Made by a program: the position numbers and the translations under genes
The notes under the pieces: model-generated
Seen by the model: the letters and a program-made list of their open reading frames with translations, nothing else
Database searches by the model: none
What the model was told of the DNA's origin: nothing
In this document: piece after piece, positions 40,627 through 48,385 of the stretch
How positions within the stretch are numbered: position 1 is the stretch's first letter
Layout of the letters: each line of letters starts with the position of its first letter
NCBI RefSeq assembly: GCF_900177765.1
Contig: NZ_FXWI01000002.1
Location: 620,001-684,000 of the forward strand
DNA from: Agreia sp. VKM Ac-1783
GTDB lineage: Bacteria > Actinomycetota > Actinomycetes > Actinomycetales > Microbacteriaceae
Direction: 5' to 3'
Length of the DNA stretch: 64,000 nt

Positions 40627-40923
40627 GTGGCCCAGACTCTCGATGCGATCGACGTAGACGCAGAACTCAACGAGCGCTTATCTTTGGGGTCTCCATGGAT
40701 CACCCTCGTGTGGAATGACCCGGTCAACCTCATGTCGTATGTCTCGTACGTCTTTCGCAGCTACTTCGGATTCTCGAAGGCCGAAGCAGAGCGCCGAATG
40801 TTGCAAGTGCATACCGAGGGTCGCGCGGTCGTCGCCTCGGGTACGCGAGAGGAAATGGAACGCCACGTCGAGGCTATGCACGGCTTCGGCTTGTGGGCGA
40901 CCCTGCAGAGGGTCGACGCGTGA
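40627..40923 (+). CDS. clpS: ATP-dependent Clp protease adaptor ClpS
   Basis: 98 residues. The ClpS core is clear: PWITLVWNDPVNLMSYVSYVF (N-degron pocket with ND-x-x-N-x-M-x-Y-V), GFSKAEAERRMLQVHTEGRAVVASG, and a C-terminal EEMERHVEAMHGFGLWATL. It delivers N-degron substrates to ClpC or ClpA with ClpP. The GTG start at 40627 has no obvious ribosome-binding site. The stop overlaps the following DUF2017 gene's GTG, an arrangement common in actinobacteria. Confidence 0.95.
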   Translation: MAQTLDAIDVDAELNERLSLGSPWITLVWNDPVNLMSYVSYVFRSYFGFSKAEAERRMLQVHTEGRAVVASGTREEMERHVEAMHGFGLWATLQRVDA

Positions 40924-41423
40924 CACCGTTCGCACGAGAGGGCGATGTCATCGTCGCGACGTTCGAGCCGGCCGAAACCGAGATCCTCGTTCAACTCGCC
41001 GACGACGTGCAGCAGCTACTCGCCGATGCCGCTGAAGCCGAGCCTGACTCAACGCGATCGCGGGCCATTGACAGACTTTTGCCCGCAGCGTATGGCGACG
41101 GGGGCGATGACGATGCGGAGTTCCGTCGCTTCACGTCGGAAGGGCTCGTCGAGCGCAAGATCGGAAACGCTCAATCGGTGATCGACACTCTCCAGGGCGC
41201 GAAGGTGGCTGCCACGCCGGTGAGGCTGAATGCGGCGGCGGTGCAGGCCTGGCTGCGATGTCTCACCGACATCCGACTGTCGATCGCGGCTGGGCTCGGT
41301 ATCGACGGCGATGACGACGAATCCTCACTCGCCGGTTCAGACCGCTATCTCTTCGATGTGTACCGTTGGTTGGCCTTTGTTCAGGAATCTCTCCTGGACG
41401 CCCTGGAGGCCGATTTCTCCTGA
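40920..41423 (+). CDS. DUF2017 family protein
   Basis: 167 residues, all-alpha, acidic. TPFAREGDVIVATFEPAETEIL at the start, LVQLADDVQQLL, DAEFRRFTSEGLVERK, and the C-terminal YLFDVYRWLAFVQESLLDAL match DUF2017, which regularly follows clpS in actinobacteria. Function unknown; a connection with Clp-dependent proteolysis is suggested only by gene order. The GTG at 40920 overlaps the clpS stop (GTGA). Confidence 0.88.
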   Translation: MTPFAREGDVIVATFEPAETEILVQLADDVQQLLADAAEAEPDSTRSRAIDRLLPAAYGDGGDDDAEFRRFTSEGLVERKIGNAQSVIDTLQGAKVAATPVRLNAAAVQAWLRCLTDIRLSIAAGLGIDGDDDESSLAGSDRYLFDVYRWLAFVQESLLDALEADFS

Positions 41424-41512
41424 GTTCTTGGGACTCGGCGTCTCATCGCGCATTACAGGCGCGGCAATAAGACGACGAGACTATAGGGCGAAAACGATCT
41501 TCAGGAGAACTC

Positions 41513-42379
41513 ATGGCAATCGATGACAGCGAATTGCTGAATGGAGCCCGGTCGACCCGCATGACCTCGGAGCAGATTCGGCGCCGCATGCTCGATACTG
41601 CGTTACAGTCCGTCGGCCAGGGTGGCATGAGCTTGGGGTTTCCGGGCCTTCAGATGGACGAGGTGATCACCGCCGCTGGCGTATCGCGGAGCTCTGTCTA
41701 CCGAATCTGGAATTCGAAGGAACTGTTCATCGGCGACCTCCTCAACGAGGCCGCGAGTCACTTCTCAGCCGAACTCAGCGACGATCGCGCTCTTCGCACC
41801 GCCATCGACCTCATCTCCTCTCGACCCGACCTCCACTCGTCTGAGTCCGGAAGACTGCGTCTCATACGGGAAGCTATCCGCGTGGTCCTCGAACAGAATT
41901 TCTACAGCACGATCGACTCTCCCGCGTGGCAGTCCTTTCTTGCCACCTCGGCGGCACTTCTGGCAGACGACGGCAACGAGGCGCTGCGCCGAGTTGCTGA
42001 GACGCTGCGGCAGGGCAGCGACCGTTTCATCGCCGACATGGCCGCGTTCCATGAGGCGTTGACGTGTCTCCTGGGGTTCAAATTGCGCGACGATTTCGTG
42101 GGCGGATACACGCTGTACGCCGTGCTCGGATCATCGATCGTCGAAGGGCTCGCGGTGCGCCACTTGTCGAACCCCACCGTGACGGACAATTTCTACATGG
42201 GTCCCCCCACGCTCACCGACGAGCCTACGGAATGGGCCCCGTCGGCAATCGGCTTCCTCGCCATCTTCGACCAGTTCCTCGTGGCTGATCCAGACTTCGA
42301 CCCGAGCACCATCTGCGCCTGCCTCGAGGAGCTCGACCGCACGACACAACGTCGTTCAGCGGCCGTCGACGAACCGTGA
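41513..42379 (+). CDS. TetR/AcrR-family transcriptional regulator
   Basis: 288 residues, longer than most TetR proteins. The N-terminal helix-turn-helix (QIRRRMLDTALQSVGQ...LQMDEVITAAGVSRSSVYRIWNSKELF) is intact. The ligand-binding part has an expanded C-terminus ending in ICACLEELDRTTQ. AGGAGA precedes the ATG, and a TATAGG -10-like element lies about 30 bp upstream. Its target is not evident; the small gene at 42411 follows on the same strand. Confidence 0.85.
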   Translation: MAIDDSELLNGARSTRMTSEQIRRRMLDTALQSVGQGGMSLGFPGLQMDEVITAAGVSRSSVYRIWNSKELFIGDLLNEAASHFSAELSDDRALRTAIDLISSRPDLHSSESGRLRLIREAIRVVLEQNFYSTIDSPAWQSFLATSAALLADDGNEALRRVAETLRQGSDRFIADMAAFHEALTCLLGFKLRDDFVGGYTLYAVLGSSIVEGLAVRHLSNPTVTDNFYMGPPTLTDEPTEWAPSAIGFLAIFDQFLVADPDFDPSTICACLEELDRTTQRRSAAVDEP

Positions 42380-42410
42380 CGCAGCTTCGCCTCATGGTCG
42401 TCGGTCGACG

Positions 42411-42698
42411 ATGATCGCCCGGATGCGAGCCGACACACGCATCACGCAGAGAGATGCTCTGGTCATGCTCGGCTCGACGTTCCGTTTTCCGCTCGAAATC
42501 GACGACGATGGGTCTGCCTACCTCAGGCCGACGTCGGACACGACACTCGAAGTGCATGTCGACGAAGAAGATCCCCTGCACCCTCTCGTCCTCACGGTGT
42601 GGCATTGGAAGGGCCCGAAAGAGGCTTTGCTCGCGCGCGATCAACTACGAACCCTCATCTCGCACAAGACGGGATGGAAGATCATCGTCACCGAGTGA
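42411..42698 (+). CDS. Small conserved hypothetical protein
   Basis: 95 residues (an ATG 12 nt further in is an alternative start). It reads as a compact alpha-beta protein, with FRFPLEIDDDGSAYLRP and LVLTVWHWKGPKEALLARDQLRTL forming recognisable strands and a helix, and no membrane segment. I do not recognise a family. It is followed directly by a strong terminator. Confidence 0.55.
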   Translation: MIARMRADTRITQRDALVMLGSTFRFPLEIDDDGSAYLRPTSDTTLEVHVDEEDPLHPLVLTVWHWKGPKEALLARDQLRTLISHKTGWKIIVTE

Positions 42699-42707
42699 GT
42701 GAGAACG

Positions 42708-42741
42708 ACGAAAGCCCCAGAGCGAAGTCTGGGGCTCTCGT
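42708..42741. terminator. Bidirectional terminator between the small hypothetical gene and the oxidoreductase
   Basis: ACGAAAGCCCCAGA (42708-42721) pairs with TCTGGGGCTCTCGT (42728-42741) with one mismatch and a 6-nt loop. The 12-mer starting at 42707 is identical to that in the terminators at 31667 and 45188. Confidence 0.8.
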
Positions 42742-42773
42742 GACTTCCTCGCGACGACCGCAGGGCCGGTGGA

Positions 42774-43706
42774 TCAGTTGGGGACGGCGACGACCTTGCC
42801 GTGAACCTCGCCGGCGGCGGCCTTCGCGTGGATCGAGGGTAGCTCGCTCAGCGGCACACGCTGGGCGATGTCGACGGTGAGTTCACCCCGATCGACGAGA
42901 GACACCAGTTGGGCCAGTTCGTCGACCTTGGGCTCGACGAACACACCGGCGGTCCGCACGCCGCGCTTGTCGTCGCCGGGCGTGGTCATCCAGGCCGTCG
43001 TGGCCACGACGATGCCGCCGTCGCGAACGAGATCGACGAGGGAGGCGAATTCCTCCGGACTGATCGGCGCGAGATTCAAGAGCAGGTCGACGGGCTCGGT
43101 CACCGAGTCGAGGACGCTCGTGCTGCTGTGGTCGATGACCTCATTCGCACCGGCGGCCGCGACCGCATCGTGGCTGCGCGGGCTGGCCGTTGCAATCACG
43201 TAGGCTCCGGCTCGCCCGGCGAGTTGCACGGCGTACCCTCCCACCGCTCCGCCGGCGCCCGTGATCAATACGCGCTGACCATCTTTCAGACCTCCCAGGT
43301 CGAAGAGTCCCTGCCAGGCTGTAAGCGCCACGGATGGCAGGCCCGCCGCATCGGCGAGGTCGATGCCGGACGGCGCCGCGACGAGCACGTCGGCGGGAGC
43401 CACGACATACTCAGCCGCAGACCCGTCCTCCCCCATGGGGATGAACCCGATGACGGCGTCATCGACGTGCAGAGTGGTGACCCCCGCACCGACTGCCTCG
43501 ACGATGCCAGAGACGTCATAGCCCGGAACGTGGGGCAGAGACACGGGGAACGGAAGAGTCCCGCTCCGGATGCCATTGTCCGCCGGGTTGAACGCGGATC
43601 CCGCAACACGGATGAGTACCTGACCTTCACCAGCGACGGGCTGGTCAGCCTCCTCATAACGGAGAACCTCGGGACCGCCGAAATCGTGGAAACGTACTGC
43701 CTTCAT
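42774..43706 (-). CDS. NADP-dependent quinone oxidoreductase-like protein (MDR superfamily, zinc-free)
   Basis: 310 residues. Medium-chain dehydrogenase fold: MKAVRFHDFGGPEVL at the start, GYDVSGIVEAVGAGV, the NADP-binding GQRVLITGAGGAVGGYAVQLAG at about 140-161, and a C-terminal GKVVAVPN. The catalytic-zinc cysteine and histidine of alcohol dehydrogenases are absent, as in quinone oxidoreductases and zeta-crystallin. Two ATGs (43712 and 43706) compete; 43706 gives the standard family start. It is divergent from the NTF2-like gene, with a 19-bp palindrome between them. Confidence 0.88.
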   Translation of the reverse strand: MKAVRFHDFGGPEVLRYEEADQPVAGEGQVLIRVAGSAFNPADNGIRSGTLPFPVSLPHVPGYDVSGIVEAVGAGVTTLHVDDAVIGFIPMGEDGSAAEYVVAPADVLVAAPSGIDLADAAGLPSVALTAWQGLFDLGGLKDGQRVLITGAGGAVGGYAVQLAGRAGAYVIATASPRSHDAVAAAGANEVIDHSSTSVLDSVTEPVDLLLNLAPISPEEFASLVDLVRDGGIVVATTAWMTTPGDDKRGVRTAGVFVEPKVDELAQLVSLVDRGELTVDIAQRVPLSELPSIHAKAAAGEVHGKVVAVPN

Positions 43707-43769
43707 GGTCATCTTCTTTCTGTTGGCGAAAAGCATGTCCTCACCATAGAAAGGCTCGTCGTCTCGATA

Positions 43770-43788
43770 CAGGGACGAATCGTCCCTG
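43770..43788. promoter_or_regulatory. 19-bp palindromic operator candidate
   Basis: CAGGGACGA-A-TCGTCCCTG has perfect 9-bp arms around one central base. It lies in the 151-bp region between the divergent oxidoreductase and NTF2-like genes, upstream of a TACAGT -10 element (43810-43815). The MmyB-type regulator encoded next door is the obvious candidate binder. Confidence 0.6.
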
Positions 43789-43857
43789 GGTACCCCTGCG
43801 CGGATTGCCTACAGTCTCATTCACCGCACCATCACATCGCTAGAGAACGGATCCACG

Positions 43858-44292
43858 ATGAACAGAGAGCACCTTTCCCCGCGCGAGCTTGCCGAGACCT
43901 TCTTCGAGGCGCTCGAGAAGCGTGACATCGCTCTCATCGAGCCTCACCTCACGAACGACGTCGTGGAGATCATCCCGTTCTCGAACACCGGAACCACCGA
44001 ACCGTTCTACACGTTCACTGGAAAGGCCCAAGTGATGGGCTATCTCGACACCATCGTCACGAACTTCTCGCGCGTCGTCCTCAACAACAAGCGGTACACG
44101 GTCGCCGACGGGGAGACTTCCGTGTTCGTTCAGGCCGAAGGAGACCTCGTGCAGGCGGGCACCGGCGCCCCGTACCTCAACACGTACGTCTTCAAGTTCG
44201 AGATCCGGAACGGGCAGATCGCCCATATCGATGAGTATGCCAATAAGATCGCTTACTCGCTGCTCGCCGGACTACCCATCGGTCTGAGATGA
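43858..44292 (+). CDS. NTF2-like / SnoaL-like protein
   Basis: 144 residues with the cone-shaped NTF2-like fold: ELAETFFEALEKRDIALIEPHL, VVEIIPFSNTGTTEP, a TYVFKFEIRNGQIAHIDEYANKIAY strand near the C-terminus. Such proteins are small isomerases, hydrolases or ligand binders; the substrate here is unknown. The final 21 bp overlap the end of the convergent MmyB-type regulator gene. It is probably regulated together with the divergent oxidoreductase. Confidence 0.82.
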   Translation: MNREHLSPRELAETFFEALEKRDIALIEPHLTNDVVEIIPFSNTGTTEPFYTFTGKAQVMGYLDTIVTNFSRVVLNNKRYTVADGETSVFVQAEGDLVQAGTGAPYLNTYVFKFEIRNGQIAHIDEYANKIAYSLLAGLPIGLR

Positions 44293-45123
44293 GCGATCAG
44301 CGGCGAGCATGCCGAGCCGCTCGAGCTTGTGTTCCGACGGAGATCCGGGTGGGGCGGTGAAGACGTGGAGGACGTCCTGCTCATCGGGTTCTACGAGCAA
44401 CTGGCAGTACAACTCCAGCTCCCCCAATTCGGGGTGACGATAGCGCTTCAGATCCAAGTGATGCACAACCCCCACCTCGTGCGCCTGCCAGATCTGGGCG
44501 AATTCGACGCTGAGGATCAGGAGCGCCGCCACGATCTCGCCGGCTGGGCCACGGGGATTCGACGTATAGGCCTCGCGAATCTCGGCCACGAAGACTCGAC
44601 CCCGCTGCGTATGGTCTTCGATCGGATAGAGGTTGCGGAGCATCGAGTCACCGGTGAACCAGCGGTACGCGAGGTAGCGCTCTAGACCTGTGAATCGCGT
44701 GTAATCACCCAGGAGGCTGATCGCCATCTGGTTCTGAGCGAGCGTCTCCCCCAGCTGGGTCAGCAGAATGACCGGTGTGTCCGACATCCGCTCCATGATC
44801 CGCTTCATCGTCGGGCTGACCGCATCGGATTGGCCGGCGCGGGACGAGAGCGTGAACCCTCCGAGTCGGTACAGGTGGTTACGTTCACTCGGATTCAACC
44901 GGAGTCCACGGGCGAGAGCCGAGAGAATCTGATCCGACGGTAAGGGGCCCCGCTGCTGCTCGATCCGGGAGTAGTAGTCGGTCGAGATACCCGAGAGCGC
45001 GGCGACTTCTTCTCGGCGCAGGCCTGTCGTGCGCCGTCGCGGCCCGCGCGACAGCCCGACATCCTCTGGCTGCACCGCGTGCCGACGGGCCCGAAGGAAG
45101 TCTGCCAAGAGCGCTCGGTTCAT
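44272..45123 (-). CDS. MmyB-type helix-turn-helix regulator
   Basis: 283 residues. An Xre-type helix-turn-helix at about 10-75 (RRTTGLRREEVAALSGISTDYYSRIEQ) is followed by the MmyB-like ligand-binding domain, with DTPVILLTQLGETLAQNQMAISLLGDYTRF and the C-terminal YRHPELGELELYCQLL...DEQDVLHVFTAPPGS. In actinobacteria these regulators often sit beside the oxidoreductase or short-chain dehydrogenase they control. GAGAAAGG precedes the ATG at 45123. It lies downstream of the tRNA-fMet terminator, with a CATAAT-like -10 about 25 bp upstream. Confidence 0.85.
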   Translation of the reverse strand: MNRALLADFLRARRHAVQPEDVGLSRGPRRRTTGLRREEVAALSGISTDYYSRIEQQRGPLPSDQILSALARGLRLNPSERNHLYRLGGFTLSSRAGQSDAVSPTMKRIMERMSDTPVILLTQLGETLAQNQMAISLLGDYTRFTGLERYLAYRWFTGDSMLRNLYPIEDHTQRGRVFVAEIREAYTSNPRGPAGEIVAALLILSVEFAQIWQAHEVGVVHHLDLKRYRHPELGELELYCQLLVEPDEQDVLHVFTAPPGSPSEHKLERLGMLAADRSSQTDG

Positions 45124-45187
45124 CGGGTCCTTTCTCGCCTACGGCAATTATGACCTTCAGCAGGTGGCCTGACTTATGCCAGAAACG

Positions 45188-45221
45188 ACGAAAGCCCCAG
45201 ACTTTCGTCTAGGGCTTTCGT
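45188..45221 (-). terminator. Terminator of the initiator tRNA gene
   Basis: Perfect 15-bp stem (one wobble) with a GAAA tetraloop on the minus strand, arms 45188-45202 and 45207-45221. The trailing arm GGGGCTTTCGTC and tail are identical to those of two other terminators in the window. It begins 8 bp past the tRNA 3' end. Confidence 0.85.
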
Positions 45222-45228
45222 TCTTCTG

Positions 45229-45302
45229 TTGCGGGGACAGGATTTGAACCTGCGACCTCTGGGTTATGAGCCCAGCGAGCTACCGAACTGCTCCACCCCG
45301 CG
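45229..45302 (-). tRNA. Initiator tRNA-fMet (CAT anticodon)
   Basis: 74 nt forming a full cloverleaf. The acceptor stem CGCGGGG/CCCCGCA has the C1-A72 mismatch, and the anticodon stem carries the three G:C pairs (CTGGG...CCCAG) that mark bacterial initiator tRNA. Anticodon loop CTCATAA, T-arm GCAGG-TTCAAAT-CCTGT. The discriminator base is A; the CCA end is not encoded (ACA follows). A TAGTCT -10 element lies at 45313-45318, about 11 bp upstream, and a strong terminator follows. Confidence 0.95.
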
Positions 45303-45355
45303 CTACCTGTTAAGACTAACACAGGGCGGGAGCGGTTCGGACCACCGGGCCGTGC

Positions 45356-48265
45356 TTATTGACCCTGAGCTGACAACGCGCGGTCGAGAGCAGCCTTGAG
45401 CTTGGCATCGGCCACGCCGTAGGCAGCCCAGTCGCCCGCCTTCAGCGCGGTGTCCCGCTCGTCGAGCGCGGCCTTGGCATCCTTCAGCGCCTGCGTGAGA
45501 CCGCCGGTGTCGGGCGTCGCTGTTCCCGTTCCAGCATCCGGCTGCGTGCCCGCGGAATTGTCGGGCGCCTGACCTCCGTCGGTGACGGGAACGGCCTCAT
45601 CGCCGGCAACTGCACCGGAGTCTCCCCCGAACAGCTCATCGAGCGCGGCATCCAGCGTGTCTTCGAAGGCGATCTTGTCACCGAAGGCGACAAGGATCTT
45701 CTGCAGGAGCGGGTAGCTCGTGCCGCCCTTGGACTGCACGTAGACGGGCTGCACGTAGAGGAGGCCGCCGCCGACCGGGAGGGTCAGGAGGTTTCCACTC
45801 TTGACCTGGGTCTCACCCTGGCGAAGCAGGTTGAGCGCCTGCGACACCGTCGGGTCGGTGGTGAAGTTGTTCTGCACCTGACCGGGGCCAGGAACTGTAT
45901 CGTCCTTCGGCAACGTGAGCAGCCTGAGCTTGCCATAGTCGGCCGACACCTTGCCGTCTTCAGATCCGGCATTCGAGTCGACAGCCAGATAGCCGTTCAA
46001 GACGTTGCGGCTGCCCTCTCCTGTTGAGACCGGAATGAAGGTGGAGTACAGGGAGTACGACGGCGCTTCCTGACCCGGCATCTGCAGCGTCAGGTAGTAC
46101 GGCGGCTGCAGGCTCGGGCTGTTCGATGGTGCCGTGGGATCGTTCGGCGTCGTCCAGGCGTCTTGCTTCGAGTAGAACGAACCAGCGTCGGTGACGTGGT
46201 ACTCGCCGAGGATGGCACGCTGCACCTTGAACAGATCGGCCGGGTAACGCACGTGGCTCAGCAGGTCGCCGCTCATCTCGCTCATCGGCTTGAGCGTCGA
46301 CGGGAAGATCTTCTGCCAGGTCTTGAGCAGCGGGTCGGTGTCGTCCCAGGCGTACAGGGTGACCTTGCCGTCGTAGGCGTCGACCGTAGCTTTCACCGAG
46401 TTGCGGATGTAGTTGATGTCGTCGACAGCGAAAGCAGGCCGAGGCTGGTAGGTATCGGCGATCACATCGGAGAGGCTCTCCGTGCGCGAATACGGGTAGT
46501 TCGCGCTCGTGGTGTAGCCATCGACGATCCAGACGACCTTGCCGTCGACGACGGAGGCGTAGGGGTCAGAGTCCATCGTCAGGTAGGGAGCGACCTTCGA
46601 GACACGCTTCGCCGGGTCGCGATCGTAGAGGATCTGCGACTGGTCGGTCACTCCGTCTGACAGGAAGATCTGCTCGGACTGGAACTTCAGGGCGTAGACG
46701 AGCTTGTTGAAGATGTTGTCGAGCTTCGGCCCGCCGTCGCCGGTGAACGTGGTGTAGGTCTGCTGCGCACCCTCTTCACCCGACGGGTAGTCGAGTTCGT
46801 TCTTGGGGCCGCCCTCTGGGCCGCCGACGATGGAGTAGTCGGGCGAGGACTCGCCGAAGTACACCCTCGGCTCGTACTGGCCGAGCTCACCCGTGGTGGG
46901 AATGCCCGACTCGAGGAAGACGGGCTGCCCGTCGACGGAGCGCTGGTTGCCGAACGCCGCGACGAGACCGTAACCGTGCGTGTAGACGATGTGCTGGTTG
47001 TACCAGGTGTTCGATGTACCGAGGCCGTCGAGGTTCAGGTCGCGGACAGTGGTCACCGCGTCTTGAACGGTGCCGTTGATGTTGTAGCGATCGACATCGA
47101 GGTACTGCGGGAACTGGTAGTACTGGCGGAACTGCTCGAGCTGCTTGTACGTGTCAGAGACGAGAGCCGGGTCGATGATGCGGATATTCGCGGTCGTGAC
47201 CGCATCCTGACGAAGCGCACCGGCGGTCGCGTCGGTCGTGGCGTCGTACTCCGTCTCTTCGACGCCGGAGACGCCGTAGGCGTCGCGGGTCGAGTCGATG
47301 TTTCGCTGGATGTACTCCGACTCGAGCGAACGCTCCGAGGGGTCGACCTGGAAGCGCTGAACGACCCAGGGGTACAGCGAGCCGAGGATAAGGCTGGACA
47401 CGATCAGCAGCACGGTGCCGATGATCGGCAGGCGCCAGCGACCGATGACCGCGGCGACGATGAAGAGCAGCGCCACGATGCCGGCGATACCCGCCAGAAT
47501 CGAGAGACCCGGAATGGTGCCGTTGACGTCGGCGTAGGTCGCACCGGTGATGAGCTTGCCCGTGCCGTTCGTGGCCGTGGAGTACTGGTCGAGCCAGATG
47601 CTCGCCGCCTGAACGGCGAGGTACAGCGCCGCCAGAATCGCGATCTGGATGCGCGCGGTCTTCGAGATGCGCACCTCGCGACCGGCCACACGAATCGCTC
47701 CGTAGAGGTAGCTGGTGGCAAGGGCCGCGATACCGGCGACGAGGATGACCGCCGAGGCGAACCCGACGACGCCGCGGAAGAACGGCAGGTCGTAGAGGAA
47801 GAACGAGATGTCGAGACCGAACTGCGGGTCGGTCTGACCCGTGGGCGTTCTGTTCAGCCACATCAGCGTCAACTGCCAGCGCGACGCCGTGGCGACACCC
47901 GCGAAGATGCCGAGCACGACGGGGATGCCGATGGACGCGAGGCGCCGAAGCGGCTCGACGACCTGCTGATAGCGGTCGAGTTGCGAGTTCAGCTTCGCGT
48001 AAACCGGACGCCAGCGGAACGCGATCTCGATGGACGCCCAGACGGGAATGGCCATCGCCAGGAAGCCGACGAGGAACATCACCCCGCCTGCGGCCCACTG
48101 GGTGGTCAGTACATCGACGAACCCGATCTGGTCGTACCAGAGGATCTCGGTGTAGAGATTGGAGAAAGCGAAGAATGCGATTGCCAGGGCAACGACGATG
48201 GCGATGGTGATCGCCAGCGGTGCTCGGGATCTTCTGATGGGCTTCTCGGCGGTTTGGGAAGTCAC
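45356..48265 (-). CDS. UPF0182 family membrane protein
   Basis: 969 residues from GTG 48265. Seven membrane helices fill the first 330 residues (APLAITIAIVVALAIAFFAF, GVMFLVGFLAMAIPVW, IPVVLGIFAGVATASRW and others). A long extracytoplasmic domain follows, with VQRFQVDPSERSLESEYIQRNI, FPSTLKPMSEMSGDLLSHVRYPADLFKVQR and a C-terminal coiled/acidic tail (TGGLTQALKDAKAALDERDTALK). This is the UPF0182 (COG1615) protein present as one large copy in nearly all actinobacteria; no function is firmly established. The open frame continues 35 codons upstream, but family members start close to this GTG. Confidence 0.92.
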   Translation of the reverse strand: MTSQTAEKPIRRSRAPLAITIAIVVALAIAFFAFSNLYTEILWYDQIGFVDVLTTQWAAGGVMFLVGFLAMAIPVWASIEIAFRWRPVYAKLNSQLDRYQQVVEPLRRLASIGIPVVLGIFAGVATASRWQLTLMWLNRTPTGQTDPQFGLDISFFLYDLPFFRGVVGFASAVILVAGIAALATSYLYGAIRVAGREVRISKTARIQIAILAALYLAVQAASIWLDQYSTATNGTGKLITGATYADVNGTIPGLSILAGIAGIVALLFIVAAVIGRWRLPIIGTVLLIVSSLILGSLYPWVVQRFQVDPSERSLESEYIQRNIDSTRDAYGVSGVEETEYDATTDATAGALRQDAVTTANIRIIDPALVSDTYKQLEQFRQYYQFPQYLDVDRYNINGTVQDAVTTVRDLNLDGLGTSNTWYNQHIVYTHGYGLVAAFGNQRSVDGQPVFLESGIPTTGELGQYEPRVYFGESSPDYSIVGGPEGGPKNELDYPSGEEGAQQTYTTFTGDGGPKLDNIFNKLVYALKFQSEQIFLSDGVTDQSQILYDRDPAKRVSKVAPYLTMDSDPYASVVDGKVVWIVDGYTTSANYPYSRTESLSDVIADTYQPRPAFAVDDINYIRNSVKATVDAYDGKVTLYAWDDTDPLLKTWQKIFPSTLKPMSEMSGDLLSHVRYPADLFKVQRAILGEYHVTDAGSFYSKQDAWTTPNDPTAPSNSPSLQPPYYLTLQMPGQEAPSYSLYSTFIPVSTGEGSRNVLNGYLAVDSNAGSEDGKVSADYGKLRLLTLPKDDTVPGPGQVQNNFTTDPTVSQALNLLRQGETQVKSGNLLTLPVGGGLLYVQPVYVQSKGGTSYPLLQKILVAFGDKIAFEDTLDAALDELFGGDSGAVAGDEAVPVTDGGQAPDNSAGTQPDAGTGTATPDTGGLTQALKDAKAALDERDTALKAGDWAAYGVADAKLKAALDRALSAQGQ

Positions 48266-48385
48266 GTGTGGGGGCCTCTTTACAGCGGTGCGGTGTCCGA
48301 CCATCCTAGACAAGGCATGCTGAGAAGTGCCCTGTCGAGAGTTGCGCCACGGGAGAACACAGCCGACCACACGGCCCGCCGTCGG

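Noticed and set aside
42707-45221. The repeated GACGAAAGCCCC hairpins as remnants of a mobile repeat (REP-like) element
   Set aside because: Each copy is located immediately after a gene end and the similarity is confined to one hairpin arm and tail, which fits terminators better than a dispersed mobile repeat.
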